Of a stretch of 64,000 bases of DNA, positions 44,942-55,041 are shown piece by piece; position 1 is the stretch's first letter, and every line of letters begins with the position of its first letter. A model generated the notes under the pieces. The model was not told the origin of the DNA, did no database searches, and worked only from the letters and a program-made list of their open reading frames with translations. The position numbers and the translations under genes were made by a program. The DNA lies in contig JALUTQ010000041.1 in the NCBI GenBank assembly GCA_032718865.1, forward strand, positions 1 to 64,000, read 5' to 3'. This DNA is from Tilletia caries (Eukaryota; Basidiomycota; Exobasidiomycetes; Tilletiales; Tilletiaceae).

Positions 44942-45181
44942 CTGATAGAATGTCATGGATGCAGGAAGAAGATGAGGAAGATGGACGCGGTGCAGCCGGT
45001 TGACGTGAAGTACGATGAAGATGAAGTGTGCCAAAATGGCGGTCCGATCAGCGTTTTGGCACACACGACAAACTTGACGTACTCAATTAGGGGAGACGCC
45101 GAAACGCCGACAAAGACCTCATCTCCCACGATATCTCCGAAGTACGTTTTCGTACTTCATTTTCTCGCGAAACCCCCTGTT

Positions 45182-45862
45182 CGTAGCTGGGCGCTGTCGT
45201 CCTGGCTGAGAATCGCTCCACCATTCAGCTTGAGGCCGCGTTGAAGATTAAAGAGAAAACTGATACCGGTTTTGAACGCGACTTTCTTGCCGGTTGTAGT
45301 CGTGGTGGTGTTGAATTTCGTGAATATTTTCAGCACTTTGAGAGGGAAGCTTGCATTTGAGCCTTTGTCGAGGGCATGCAAGTGCTCGAGCCATATGCGC
45401 TGGAGAAATTCACGGAATAGGTCCATCTGTGCCTGTACGGCTGCTCTCGTGCCTGGGTTTCTGATATCCGATGTTGCCATCTCCTCCTTCTCAGCTTCCC
45501 CGTCGGCACGAAGGCTTGCGACGAAATCCTCATCTCCGAGTGCCGTCTTCCGCACGCTTGAGCGACCTCTTCTTCGCACGATTGGAACTGGAGCTGTCAG
45601 CTGATGCAGGGGGTGACAAGGATGCTGATCCCATGAGAGGCAGCCAGGGTAGACAGAAAGGGCATGTATGCAGGTGTATGCAAATTTAGCTCACGATTCA
45701 CGACGTGCATGATTCTGTATAGTGTATACTCACGAGCATCGTGGATGATGTCCTCATCGTCGCGGTTGAGGTCTTGAGCCTCAAGGGGTACCTTGGCGTT
45801 TGAGAGAGACGACGAGGCCGTAGAAGGAGAAACCGTCGAACCGACTATTACATATGTGATAT
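45182..45862 (-). pseudogene. N-terminal exons of the recombinase pseudogene
   Basis: Exon 45580-45182 reads MDLFREFLQRIWLEHLHALD and FLFNLQRGLKLNGGAIL, ending AQLRT at the Harbinger target site. Upstream, 45862-45733 (STVSPSTASSSLSNAKVPLE, ending IIHDA) is followed by a GTGAGT donor and could splice onto CATCCTTG near 45,622. A one-base shift near 45,535 separates the two frames. The initiating ATG is not identified. Confidence 0.55.
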
Positions 45863-46599
45863 GGCAATGTATGCGGATTTTTACATCTTGTTAACGATTC
45901 GCTTCTTCGTGCTTCATCTCACTCCGTGCAAGCTCACAAGCTCTAAAGTCGCTGTTCACGGCTTTACCACGGTTTTGGTTTCGAGTTCTGTTGTACATTT
46001 TGTTTCTGTGTAGGGGACGCCGGCAGGGTCGCAGGCAGCCTGCTGAAATTTGTGTCCCTGGGCGATGGCTGTGGATATTTATGATGGACTCGTGGTTGTG
46101 GGTGGGAGCTGTGGGTGAGAGCGGTACCTGACGGCAATGGCGCAATGCGGTGGTGGTCGTGGTAGTTGAGATGACGGCAATGGCGCAATGCGGTGGTGGT
46201 CGTGATAGTTAAGATGTGGGAAGGGGAAGCCGACGACAGTGAAGCGGTGGTCGTGGTGGACAGGATGGCGGACAAGTCACAGGAATGAGAGCGGACGACA
46301 GTGAACGTGGTGGGTAGACGGTTCACGATAGTAGTTGGGGAGGGTGGGTGAAGCACGACGCGATACATGCGTTGGCGGGTGAGAAACGATCTCACGATGC
46401 CCCAGGCAAAAGCTGTTATGTACTGGCATTCGCCTCCAATTCAGATCTTTATCCCACGCATTTGCAGGTGTATGATGTATGCTTGTCTCTTCGCTCAGAG
46501 CCAGGATAATAATCATTTCCATGCATTTCCTGTGCATTCGTTTCGATGCCTTGAGCGTGGGAACTCATCTCCATCCAGTTCAATGCTGTGTCTCCACCG
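45863..46599. other. Non-coding spacer with a 43-bp tandem duplication
   Basis: TGACGGCAATGGCGCAATGC and the following GGTGGTGGTCGT stretch occur twice (46129 and 46172), then a GTGGTCGTGGTGG-rich stretch to 46260. No gene supported. Confidence 0.5.
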
Positions 46600-47190
46600 C
46601 CTGCTTCACATCCGCAACGCCCGCCGCAGTTCAGGGTTGGCTTCAACTCGCAGGACAGAACGAAACCCTCATGGAGCAACTCGAGGAGACTCGAGACTCA
46701 GCATCTTCTGAAGCACACTTTGAACGCCCTGGTAACGGATTTGTTGGCTCCGTGGCTCCGTACCTGCCCAGGATCTCCCGCATGCCACTCTGATCCCCCG
46801 GAGCCATCTTCGACATGAACTCGCGGAGTGTCGCTGGAATGGTATCAAGGACGACTGGAGGACGAGACGCCGTCGGCGTGGGAGCTCACGCGCCCATTGG
46901 GACCGTCGGCACGCCCCCGCCGTCGAGCTTGCAATGAACTCGACTCCCTCGGTGGTCACGGGTCACCGCCCCTTCGACTTGGTGTTCATTAGTCATCCCT
47001 CCATCGTGCACGCTGTGTTCGACGATGCCGAGCATCTGGGTGTTGGCAGTTTCGATGAGCGTCTTGCAGCTGCGGGTGAGCGGATGGCGGAGGTGCGTGA
47101 TTTGGTCATGGCTGCTCGGTTGGAGCAGAAACGTCGTGATAATCGCTCCCACGCCCCGCTCGTGCGATTGCGCGTCGGCGATCAGGTATG
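46600..47190 (+). pseudogene. Ty3/gypsy integrase remnant
   Basis: The plus strand reads the C-terminal part of a gypsy-type Pol: WDRRHAPAVELAMNSTPSVV and TGHRPFDLVFISHPS, then AAGERMAEVRDLVMAARLEQ, KRRDN and VRLRVGDQV. This corresponds to the end of the integrase core and the GPY-like DNA-binding region. Upstream of about 46,880 only scraps in changing frames remain (GQNETLMEQLEET). LTRs, RNase H and reverse transcriptase are missing. It ends 155 bp before the second copy of the duplicated segment. Confidence 0.7.
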
Positions 47191-47869
47191 AGATTTAGAT
47201 CCAAAAAAGTGAGTTATAGATTGATTTTGACAATACCTCTAAAATAGGTGGGTAGGTGTTGGGGACCCCCAATACCCTCACAATACGTAAGAGGGTATTG
47301 TGAACAATACCATCAAAATAGGTACCCCGTTTTCGCAGTGAAGAAATAACAGTCTCAAAAAAACGTACCCTGAGAAGATGCAACTGATGACTCGCTGCCT
47401 CCGGTTTAGCATCCTGGCGCCAAGCTGGGAATCTCGATCGTCGTCCAGGTTTGCCACCGCCCGGTCCACCGCTCGGCTTACCCGCGCCGCCGACGTCTCG
47501 CGGATTAGAAGAGCAATAACGGAGACACTTAATCCCTCGCTCGAAGCTCGGGGCTCGCGCCTGCTTCCAGGGCAAGGGGATGCTGTGAGGGCCGTGCAAA
47601 GAGAAAGGCGGTGTTAGCCGTGAGAGGGTCGAGGGAGCACGAACTCGGAAGGTGTGTTCTTCGTTCGTCTCACTCGTTTTTTTGTCTTGCTCGGAACCTG
47701 GGAAGAACCGCCAGCCACGCAAGGGCCAGCCTGTTCTGACGGTACTCCTCCGGTGTAAGACCCGTCGGAAGCGCGACGTACCACCGGAGAACTTGTTCAA
47801 AATCCCAGATCCCAGATCCGACACCGGCGACTGCAGGCATCAACCTTCGCTTCCATCTTCCACCCGACA

Positions 47870-48640
47870 GGGGTCACAGAAAGTTGCCCTCCACGAACTT
47901 CTCGATTTGCCCTGTTTTTCGGGCAACTTTCCCAATCCACCTCTGACATCGTGAAAGTTGCCTGGACGACTTGCCTGGCAAAGGCAAATCGGCCTCAGCA
48001 TTTGGGCAACTTTGACGTTCGCAGAGAGGAACCCGTAAACTTGCCCCTACGAAAGTTGCCTCTTGCCCAAGGCCGTTTGCCTCGTCGGCAGCCAACAAGC
48101 ATATTTTGCCCTCTCCAGAAATTTGCCCTCCCATCACATGAATCACCATATTTGCCCGGGATGATATAAAATTTGCCTTCTCTCAGTTCCTGGCTGTGAC
48201 GGGCAAGCTCACCTATTCCGAGGGCAATTATGCGTGACTGGAGGGAGTGGGGCAAATCGTGTGAAATCAGGGCAAATTTGGTCAGTTCCTTGGCCTCAGG
48301 GCAACCCAGATGGCAAGGGCAATTTTAAGCAAAAATAAACCGGAGGCACCTTAGGGCAATTTCACCCAGGGCAATTAAAGAGGTCAAGGGCAACTTTGCC
48401 TCAAAGGTTGCGTGAAGGCAAGGGCAACTTTCAAGAAAACAGGTCAGAATCATGAAAACTGCCCTCCAAACCTGTGGGTTTTGCCCTCGCCGGGCAACCG
48501 TCGAGGCAACTTTGCTGGAAGGGGGGCCGATGGGCGATTTTATTGGGGCAACTTTCAGATTCGAAATTGTGGGATGCGAAAATTGCCCTCCCAAAGTTGC
48601 CCTAGGGCAAAAGTGGGTGGGGCAACTTTCATAAGACCCC
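47870..48640. mobile_element. Second copy of the TTGCCC-word MITE
   Basis: 771 bp, same ends and same ACCCGACA duplication (47862-47869, 48641-48648) as 34390-35164. Differences are a few one-base homopolymer changes. Confidence 0.88.
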
Positions 48641-48957
48641 ACCCGACACAGGCGGGCATAATAATGGTCGCGTGAGGGAGAAGTGAGAACCGCGGTCCCG
48701 CGACTCGCGAGTCAGTCAGTAGTGATCGACCGTGCAGGCAAGATGATGCTTCCTCGTGGGGCCGCGAGAGGGGGGGGGATAATATGGGGTGAGAAATTCA
48801 GCGCGCGAGACGCGCCGCGCGAGCGCGTCCACCATCTCCATTTCTTCGCCCTCCTTGCTTCGCCCTCCAGACTCCGGCTCCAGCCGCGGACAGCCGGGAA
48901 CACCTCCGCTCGGTCCTCGAGAACCTCGACATTATTGCCGATCTTGAATCTTGATGC

Positions 48958-50757
48958 AAGTAACCTGAATGTCCCGATCTATGGTCGGTTCGCCCCGAGC
49001 ATGAGGCGATTGGCCCCGTAAGCGTTTTTTGGAATGAGCCCGTAAAGATGGTTGATTCAGCCCGTAATTATCGGCGACTGAACCCATAAACAAAGGCGAT
49101 TGAACCCAAAAGGCCCTGATCAGTTGCGAGCGCGCCCACTTTGAAGAATGAGCGCGCGCTCTGTGGGCCGACATGAGGCGCGCGAATGTTCAGACATTCA
49201 GTTGCGCATTTTTAGGGCCGGCGGCCCAGAAATTTCAGAGCGCGCTCACTCACAATTCTCGCGCTCTCTGGGCCCACCTCCCGAGGTCGGCCCACAGAGC
49301 GCGCGCCCTCGCGCCCGCTCTGACAATTACAACCACGTTACACCGCCATTGTAATCCAAATGAGAAGAACTACAAAGTCACAAAATGAGATAGCAAAAGC
49401 CGTCCCGGTCAAAAGCAGAGCCCACTTCCCAGCGCGAGAGCTGATCAGTTGCCAGCCCGCGCCCTATGAGCGCAAATTTTCAGAGCGCGGCGCGAGGGCC
49501 TCGCGCCCAGTGGGTTGAGCGCCAAAATCAGGGCACGCGCTCGCAACTGATCAGGGCCTAAAGATGGTCGATTGGCCCCATAAGGCAGGGCACTGGCCCC
49601 ATAAAAATCTCAAATCGCCTTTGGCGACCTTCCCTGCTTCCAAATCTTCCAGATAAATTATTCTACAGCGGCCAGGGTGCCTGAAGTAACTGTACTGAGC
49701 TTCCAGGGTCATATCCGGTCATAGGCGGGCCGGGGCCCGGGATGGCGGTCTTCGGCGACGTAATTCACTTTGAGAGCTCGTCGACGGGCAGAAACGCTTC
49801 ACAGAAGCTCGACTTGTGTGTGTGTTGAACCCTCTTACATACCTGAAGGCCCGACGGCGACCGGTCGTTTGAACAGGGTCAGTACACACTACCGCTCTAT
49901 CCGGCTGAAATAGACATTACGGGCTCTGTCCACCATCTTTATGGGCTCTGTCCACCATCTTTATGGGGCCAATCGACCATCTTTATGGGTTCAATAGGGC
50001 AGTTCACGCGTCAGGCTTTTGCGCCATTTTTGGCCGCCCATCCTCGCTCAAACCCGCCGAGACCCGCCGAGAACCAACATCCGCCCAGAACCACCGCAAC
50101 GACTGCGCGAAAGCACTGTCTTCCTCTCGTAGCGCAGCACCTTGTAGATGATAAAAACGCCTGTAAATAAGTTCTGGGGAGTGTTGCACCTTTTACTGCG
50201 AGTGCAAACCTGGATTGAACCTAGCCTTTGAGCCCTCACGAAGGCGTGGCGAGGCCAGTCCATGCCGAGAAAACTGTCAATTGCAAGCGGTTATATTTTA
50301 TCAAATGGGTGGCTAAATGTACAAACCTTGGTTTAGTACAGTGGTAGACACAGTTGCACACTCGTGGGATCGAACCACAGCTCCTGCAAACATTTTTGGC
50401 AAATTATTTCATTTCACCACTCAGAATCTTGCCGGAGTGGCTCAGCGGGTCTGGGCGGCTCTGGGAGTGACTGGGAGTGACTGGGAGTGAATGAGCGAGG
50501 ATTGGGATGAATGGGAGTGACTGGGCGGGTTTGGGCGGATCTGGGCGAGAATGGGCAGAAATGGGCGGCTCTGGGAGTGGATTTTTCACGACGCGTGAAC
50601 TGCCCTAATGTACTAATCTTACGGGATCAATGCACCAAAATTGCGTTTTTTACGGGCTCAATCGACCATCTTTATGGGGTCACTCAACCATAGATCGGGG
50701 TCAGTGCCGGGGTGCTCGGGGCGAACCGACCATAGATCGGGACATTCACCCGTTCTC
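48958..50757. mobile_element. 1.8-kb TIR element with subterminal repeat words
   Basis: A perfect 36-bp inverted repeat lies just inside the ends (48966-49001, TGAATGTCCCGATCTATGGT..., and 50713-50748). The outermost 8-9 bases match poorly. GAATCTTGATGC is duplicated on both sides (48946-48957, 50758-50769); the intact copy has it once. A 12-bp duplication is long, nearest to Mutator-like elements. Words like AAAGATGGTCGATTGGCCCC recur near the left end (49030, 49560) and inverted near the right end (49935, 49970, 50660). No transposase; it holds a nested MITE (49111-49559), a CTGGGAGTGA tandem (50458-50490) and a decayed tRNA-like D/T-arm pair near 50,330-50,390. Confidence 0.85.
49111..49559. 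mobile_element. 449-bp nested MITE
   Basis: Perfect 24-bp inverted repeat starting AGGCCCTGATCAGTTGCGAG, flanked by AAA on both sides (49108-49110, 49560-49562). The body is rich in AGAGCGCGC-type words. A 3-bp duplication suggests PIF/Harbinger mobilisation, though AAA is not the classic TWA. Confidence 0.75.
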
Positions 50758-51765
50758 GAATCTTGATGCTGCATCGGTTTCAGCACAGAGTAAGCCGAAA
50801 GGCTGCCCTGATTGCCAAAGGAAAGTTGAGCCGGACGCGCGTCCGAATCCCCGCCTGCCCTGCCCTGCCATCCTCTGGCTCTTGTCCGCTCTTTGTGAAG
50901 CCTGTGATCAGAGATCCAGAGCTGGAACAATACATGTCAAAAAGGAAGCTTCTGCCCTGAATCCATGCTGGAAGACTGCCGCTCGCTCATAATCCTGCGG
51001 ATACTGGCATCTGCATGCGATCGCCCTCCCTCACTCTTAGAGCAGTTTGCATATTGCTTCGGAATCGGAAATTTATATTTTACGCCCGCCAACCTGAGTT
51101 TCATGGTTATTATCGTGACTTCAGAGTCTCACAGCGTCTCTTGGACCACTTTCACGATGGCCTCGCCCACAAATCCTGCGCGACAGGACCTCTCACCTCG
51201 CGGAGCCAAGCCCACAGCAAGACCTCGCCCGTGCCCGACCGGCACAACGACAGAGTGCAGCCACTGATGCCTGAGGTATGATGTGAATCTGTGCCTTCGA
51301 CGTGGTGAGTGCTGGCTGCTGCCGGTCATGGTACTTGAGAGTTTGAGACCCTCACAGACTTTTTGTGTCTCCTCGCGTTTTGCCCGCAAAATTAATTAAT
51401 CCCACCGGCCTGGCTTTAGAGCCAGAGTGTTCCCCAGACTTTTTGAGGCCATGAGTTTATAGAAATTAGAACATGAACGGGAGATGAAAAGTAGCAAGAG
51501 ACTGCATGCCTTGTGGACTGATGTTGCTTAATGCTTGGTCTGAATATCTTAGACTCGAATTCTCAAAAGACGTGCTCAATGCTGTGACCTGTCACCTGTC
51601 AGATGTGGATGGCATACCCAAACAATGGTCCAGAAGCACTTGGCACAGTCAATCATCCAAATGACATAGACGCCCTACGCGCCTCGCTCTCAGGGTAGCT
51701 TCGCTACCCTTCGAGCTCTCCGCCGTGAGTTGTCACACATGACGTATATGATGAGCGGATGAGCG

Positions 51766-52499
51766 GAAGGAAAGGCGTCACCTCCGCGCCCTCGGCGGAG
51801 TTCCGCGTCCTCCGCGCCTCCGTACCGCAAAACTCCGCCGATTTTCCTCCGCCGGAGGACGTCCTCCGTACCGCGGAGGCTGACAGCGGAGGGGCGGACG
51901 GAGAAGTACCGCCAACGACTTGAACGCGGACGGAGGGCGGAGGGGTTTGAGGTTCCCGGACTTGAGCGCGGACGGAGGTGTCGACAGCCCCAACTTCGGC
52001 GGAGTTCCGGCGGAACTCCGCGCCTCCGCGCTTACTCCGCTCTGAGACTGAAAACCCAGGGGTTACACAGGGTCTCTCCTATTGAAGGGGTCTCAGAAGA
52101 CGGAGTCTCGGGTTTCATATCACGTGATCTCTAGTCACACCGGAGTCTCAAGACTTGAGACCTCTCTTCAAATGATATTTTTCGCCGAGTTAAGCAAGTA
52201 ACTCCAAAGTCTGAGACCAAGACTTGGGTCGGCAAGTTGGGATCGCGGAGGCGCGGAACTCCGCCGGAACTCCGCCGGAGGAAGACGGACGGAGGTTCCC
52301 TCCTTGGTAAACTCCGCCTACCCACCGCGGACGGAGGAGGCGGCCTCGGTGAGGACCACCCTGGTACGGCGGACGGAATGATACCGGCCTTGCCGACACC
52401 ACTGTCTTGGGCGGACGGAATGATCCGCCCAAAAATGAGCGCGGAGTTTTGGCGGAGGTAGGCGGGCGGAGGCGCGGAGTTCCTCCGCGCCTTTCCTTA
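51766..52499. mobile_element. 734-bp hAT-like MITE, GCGGAG word family
   Basis: Left end GAAGGAAAGGCG, right end CGCGCCTTTCCTTA. Flanks GATGAGCG and GATGAGCC match in 7 of 8 bases, so the duplication is slightly decayed. The body is dense in CTCCGC/GCGGAG and GGAACTCCGC words in both orientations, leaving a plainer middle (about 52,040-52,230). The right end begins TAAGGA when inverted, like the CTCCG element at 40280. Confidence 0.75.
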
Positions 52500-52759
52500 G
52501 ATGAGCCCATGCGCAGATAAGCTGATGAGCAGATCAGTATCTCATTCATCTGATAGAATGGCGCTCAGTGTGTGAGTGCATTCGTTCTTGCAAGAGGGTT
52601 CTGAGAAGTCAGAACATAAGCACTGCTGCCCGCGATGATGCATGCAGCATGCAGCATGAATGCATTTGACAATTCACAATGGGTCAATATTGTAAGGCCA
52701 AGTCCGTTAGAACGTAGGAGATTAAAATAGAAGCGATGAAGCTGATCAGGACCCCGGAC

Positions 52760-53473
52760 CAGGGCTCGGCTCCGACTATAGTCGCACGTTTTTTGGCATA
52801 GTCATAGTCGTAGTCGTAGGCGTTTTTCGAAAATCCAAAATAGTCATAGTCGTAAGTCTGACTATAGTGCCATAGTCGACTATAGTCGCTGGCTTTTGCG
52901 CAGCCAAATTTTGCACTATAGTGTGACTATAGCCAAAATTGTAGCGCCTGTGCGCCACTATAGTCGGACTTTGGGACAAAAATTTTCGCACTATAGTTGC
53001 ACATGAAATTTCAGACTATAATGAGTTACAGTGTAGGTCGCCTTCCATTGCCGAAAATTGGATATAGGCGAACTATGGTTCGACTATCCAACAATAATAG
53101 TCGCACTATGACTGGCTATAGTGTTTCATGGACAATGAATGTCATAGTCTGACTATAGCGGTGGCGATCGGGCCTGCGGCTATAGTCGCAACTCCGAGCT
53201 GTAGTCAGACCATGACATACTATAGTCGGACTATAGCCGAATTGTTTGCTGCGACTATAGCCTTGACGTCCAGCTATTGTCCGACTATAGTCGCAAAATC
53301 AATTTTAGACCAGATTTTTAACGACTATGGCGACTATTGTCTTACATTTTCTGGAGCATAGTCATAGTCATAGTCGTAAGTGCGACTATCAGCGGCTATG
53401 ACTATAGTCGCTCATAGTCGTATGAGGCTATAGTCGTAATAGTCGTAAAATCCCATAGTCGTGCCGAGCCCTG
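52760..53473. mobile_element. 714-bp hAT-type MITE, CTATAG word family
   Basis: Ends CAGGGCTCGGC / GCCGAGCCCTG, perfect 11-bp inverted repeat; perfect 8-bp duplication CCCCGGAC (52752-52759, 53474-53481). CTATAG, itself palindromic, occurs about 16 times, mostly as GACTATAGTC variants, with many more TAGTC/GACTA. No coding content. Confidence 0.93.
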
Positions 53474-53581
53474 CCCCGGACTACCATCTACCAGCAGCAA
53501 GAATAAAATCGGAATAAAGGAGAAGGTAGGAATATCAGCACTCAGACAGTCAGACCTCAATAATCCTAGTCAGTAGTCAGT

Positions 53582-54143
53582 ACACTGCCAGTCGGCTGCG
53601 AGGATCCTCACCCATCGCGAGGATCTCGCAGGATCATCGTGAGGCTAAGTGAGGCTAACCCGACCCAGGACTTCCCACGATCATTTTGGGCTCAATCGTT
53701 GAGAGTCGCACGAGATGTTAAGCCAACGATCATCCTCAGAAATCCAAAAAAATGAGGGAAAAAAACAAAACCACTCACACCCGGATTCGAACCCGGGACT
53801 TTTTCTTCTGAATCCAGCGGTGCTACCACTAAACCACGAGCGCCGTAGCACATAACAGATATTTCCAGTTTTAAAATATATTGTGTGACATAGGTTTGGA
53901 AACACGAATCCAGAGCATGGGGATCATTCAAATGCTGGCTGACGCGCTCAATTAGGACCTGGTGTTCAGAAATAAATAACGTTGTACAAAAAATATGCCA
54001 GGCGATGCTCATTTATCTGAGGATCTCCTCAGATCTCGTGGATCCCACGAGGGTTGTAAGATGATCGCACGATATCGTCGAGGATAATCCTCACGTGTCG
54101 TGCTGAGGACTATCCCCAGTTCTCCATGGACGATTGGCAGTGT
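53582..54143. mobile_element. 562-bp TIR element with a tRNA-like core
   Basis: Ends ACACTGCCAGTCG and CGATTGGCAGTGT (one mismatch). A 7-bp AGTCAGT flanks it: 53575-53581 on the left, and on the right split as AGTC/CAGT around the next element. Subterminal GAGGATC-type words are repeated near both ends. A decayed tRNA-like sequence lies at 53770-53843. Confidence 0.65.
53770..53843 (-). pseudogene. tRNA-like sequence, decayed
   Basis: On the minus strand: GGCGCTCGTGGTTTAGTGGT (acceptor start plus A box) and then TCCCGGGTTCGAATCCGGG (T arm and B box). The anticodon stem does not pair and the 3' acceptor strand (TGAGTGG) matches the 5' strand only in part, with C-to-T-like changes. It is a tRNA relic or SINE-type head, not a working tRNA. 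Confidence 0.6.
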
Positions 54144-54148
54144 AGTCA

Positions 54149-54821
54149 AGGGGTATTCAGTTTCTCAGAGTTGGACGGATTTCGAGGGATTTTCGGCGTG
54201 AACTTTGGAATCTATTAGTAGACACATCCAGAGTTCACGACCAGCCGAAATCGACTGGTAGGTTCGACCATCGTTCCAAAGTTCGCACCTCGCGACCACC
54301 CACGAAATCTGTCCCAACCGGCACAGTTCAGTGAGATCTCAACCTTTCCTCTTCAATAAAGTTGCATTCTCTTCTTTCTCGGTAGCTCTACTCGGCCTGT
54401 CAGTAGGCTGAGTATGGTTGACTGACTCGCTTTCGCGACATCTTTCGTGGAAGAGGTCGATGACCTTTTTTCCGGATGGTTTCGTTGATTCTACCAGTCA
54501 TTTTTTCACTTCTCGCACCATGACACCAAAGCCTGCTTAACGAATAGTACTGAAATTTCGCTGGAGGGATCATGCTGTGCCAAGGTATCTACTGCAGTTT
54601 CAAGCTCAACGTTTGGTGATGTTATTGGGTAGTTATCGTGTTGGAAGTGACAGCTCTGTAGGCGATGCGCTTTATTAGCAGCCTATAAACCTTAGAAAAC
54701 CTGCCTGTGATCCAGCCATAGCCCCAGCACGAAGTCTGACTCCCAGAGGTGGGAGGGACTCAGTTTATAGGCCAAAAAGGGCGAACTTTGGACGTGCTCA
54801 AAAACAAAACTGAACACCCCT
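54149..54821. mobile_element. 673-bp PIF/Harbinger-like MITE
   Basis: Ends AGGGGTATTCAGTTT and AAACTGAACACCCCT (one mismatch), flanked by TCA (54146-54148, 54822-54824). Its AGGGGT end resembles the Harbinger end at 41288, so that transposase could be the mobiliser. It inserted inside the target duplication of the neighbouring 562-bp element. Confidence 0.75.
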
Positions 54822-55041
54822 TCAGTAGTCAGTACCAGTAGTCAGTAGTCAGTACTCAGTAGTCAGTAGCATTTTGATTTTTGGGGCACCATCACCATTC
54901 ACCTGGTAGATGTTTGCGTGTATCTCAAGCAACTTACCACTGGCACGACTTGTAAGTTGTAGGCAGGTCAGGGTTGAAGGTTAGTGAACGCTGGACTCTG
55001 GAGTAAGTTGTGCAGTTGGTACTTGGTAGCTGCGTAGTGCG

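Larger units (their letters stand above)
41288..45178. mobile_element. PIF/Harbinger transposon, 3.9 kb, two genes
   Basis: Ends AAGGGGTTTCG (left) and CGAAACCCCCT (right), an 11-bp inverted repeat with one mismatch, flanked by a 3-bp GTT duplication (41285-41287, 45179-45181). A 3-bp duplication is the Harbinger hallmark. Inside are a DDE transposase on the plus strand and a convergent Myb/SANT-like gene on the minus strand, the classic Harbinger pair. Excising it with one GTT joins AQLRT directly to YLRDDLELSD of the recombinase in frame, which confirms the boundaries. Confidence 0.9.
36576..45862 (-). pseudogene. DUF3435-type tyrosine recombinase gene, split by three insertions
   Basis: Minus-strand gene of the DUF3435 family (Starship 'captain' relatives), a site-specific DNA recombinase. 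Segments in order: N-terminal exons 45862-45182 (QMDLFREFLQRIWLEHLHAL); 41284-41209 and 41139-40984 (YLRDDLELSDEPVKDK; LERTQLHFLMLLAIYGCNRP); 40279-38788 (LWSDVRFFAYRRRD; LWACPIRPLLALAFADNIFG; YWLRR; LGHQ; QPYLPKRV); then 37378-36576, a tail of C2H2-like zinc fingers. The active-site Arg of NRPG, LRR, GH and the Tyr of QPYL are visible. The gene is interrupted by a gag-only LTR element (37384-38782), a MITE (40280-40975) and a Harbinger element (41288-45178). It also carries a frameshift near 40,000-40,030, a TAA in the zinc-finger part (37287-37289) and a probable frameshift near 45,535. It is dead as it stands. Confidence 0.85.

Noticed and set aside
46479..46793. Separate gene ahead of the gypsy integrase remnant
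   Set aside because: Fragments fit a decayed Pol in shifting frames better than an independent gene.
52760..53473. Dense short direct and inverted repeats that might suggest a CRISPR-like array
   Set aside because: Words are 5-8 bases, irregularly spaced, in both orientations and bounded by transposon ends with target duplications; the window is eukaryotic.
53770..53843. Functional tRNA gene
   Set aside because: A and B boxes and the T arm are good, but the anticodon stem does not pair and the acceptor strands match only partly.
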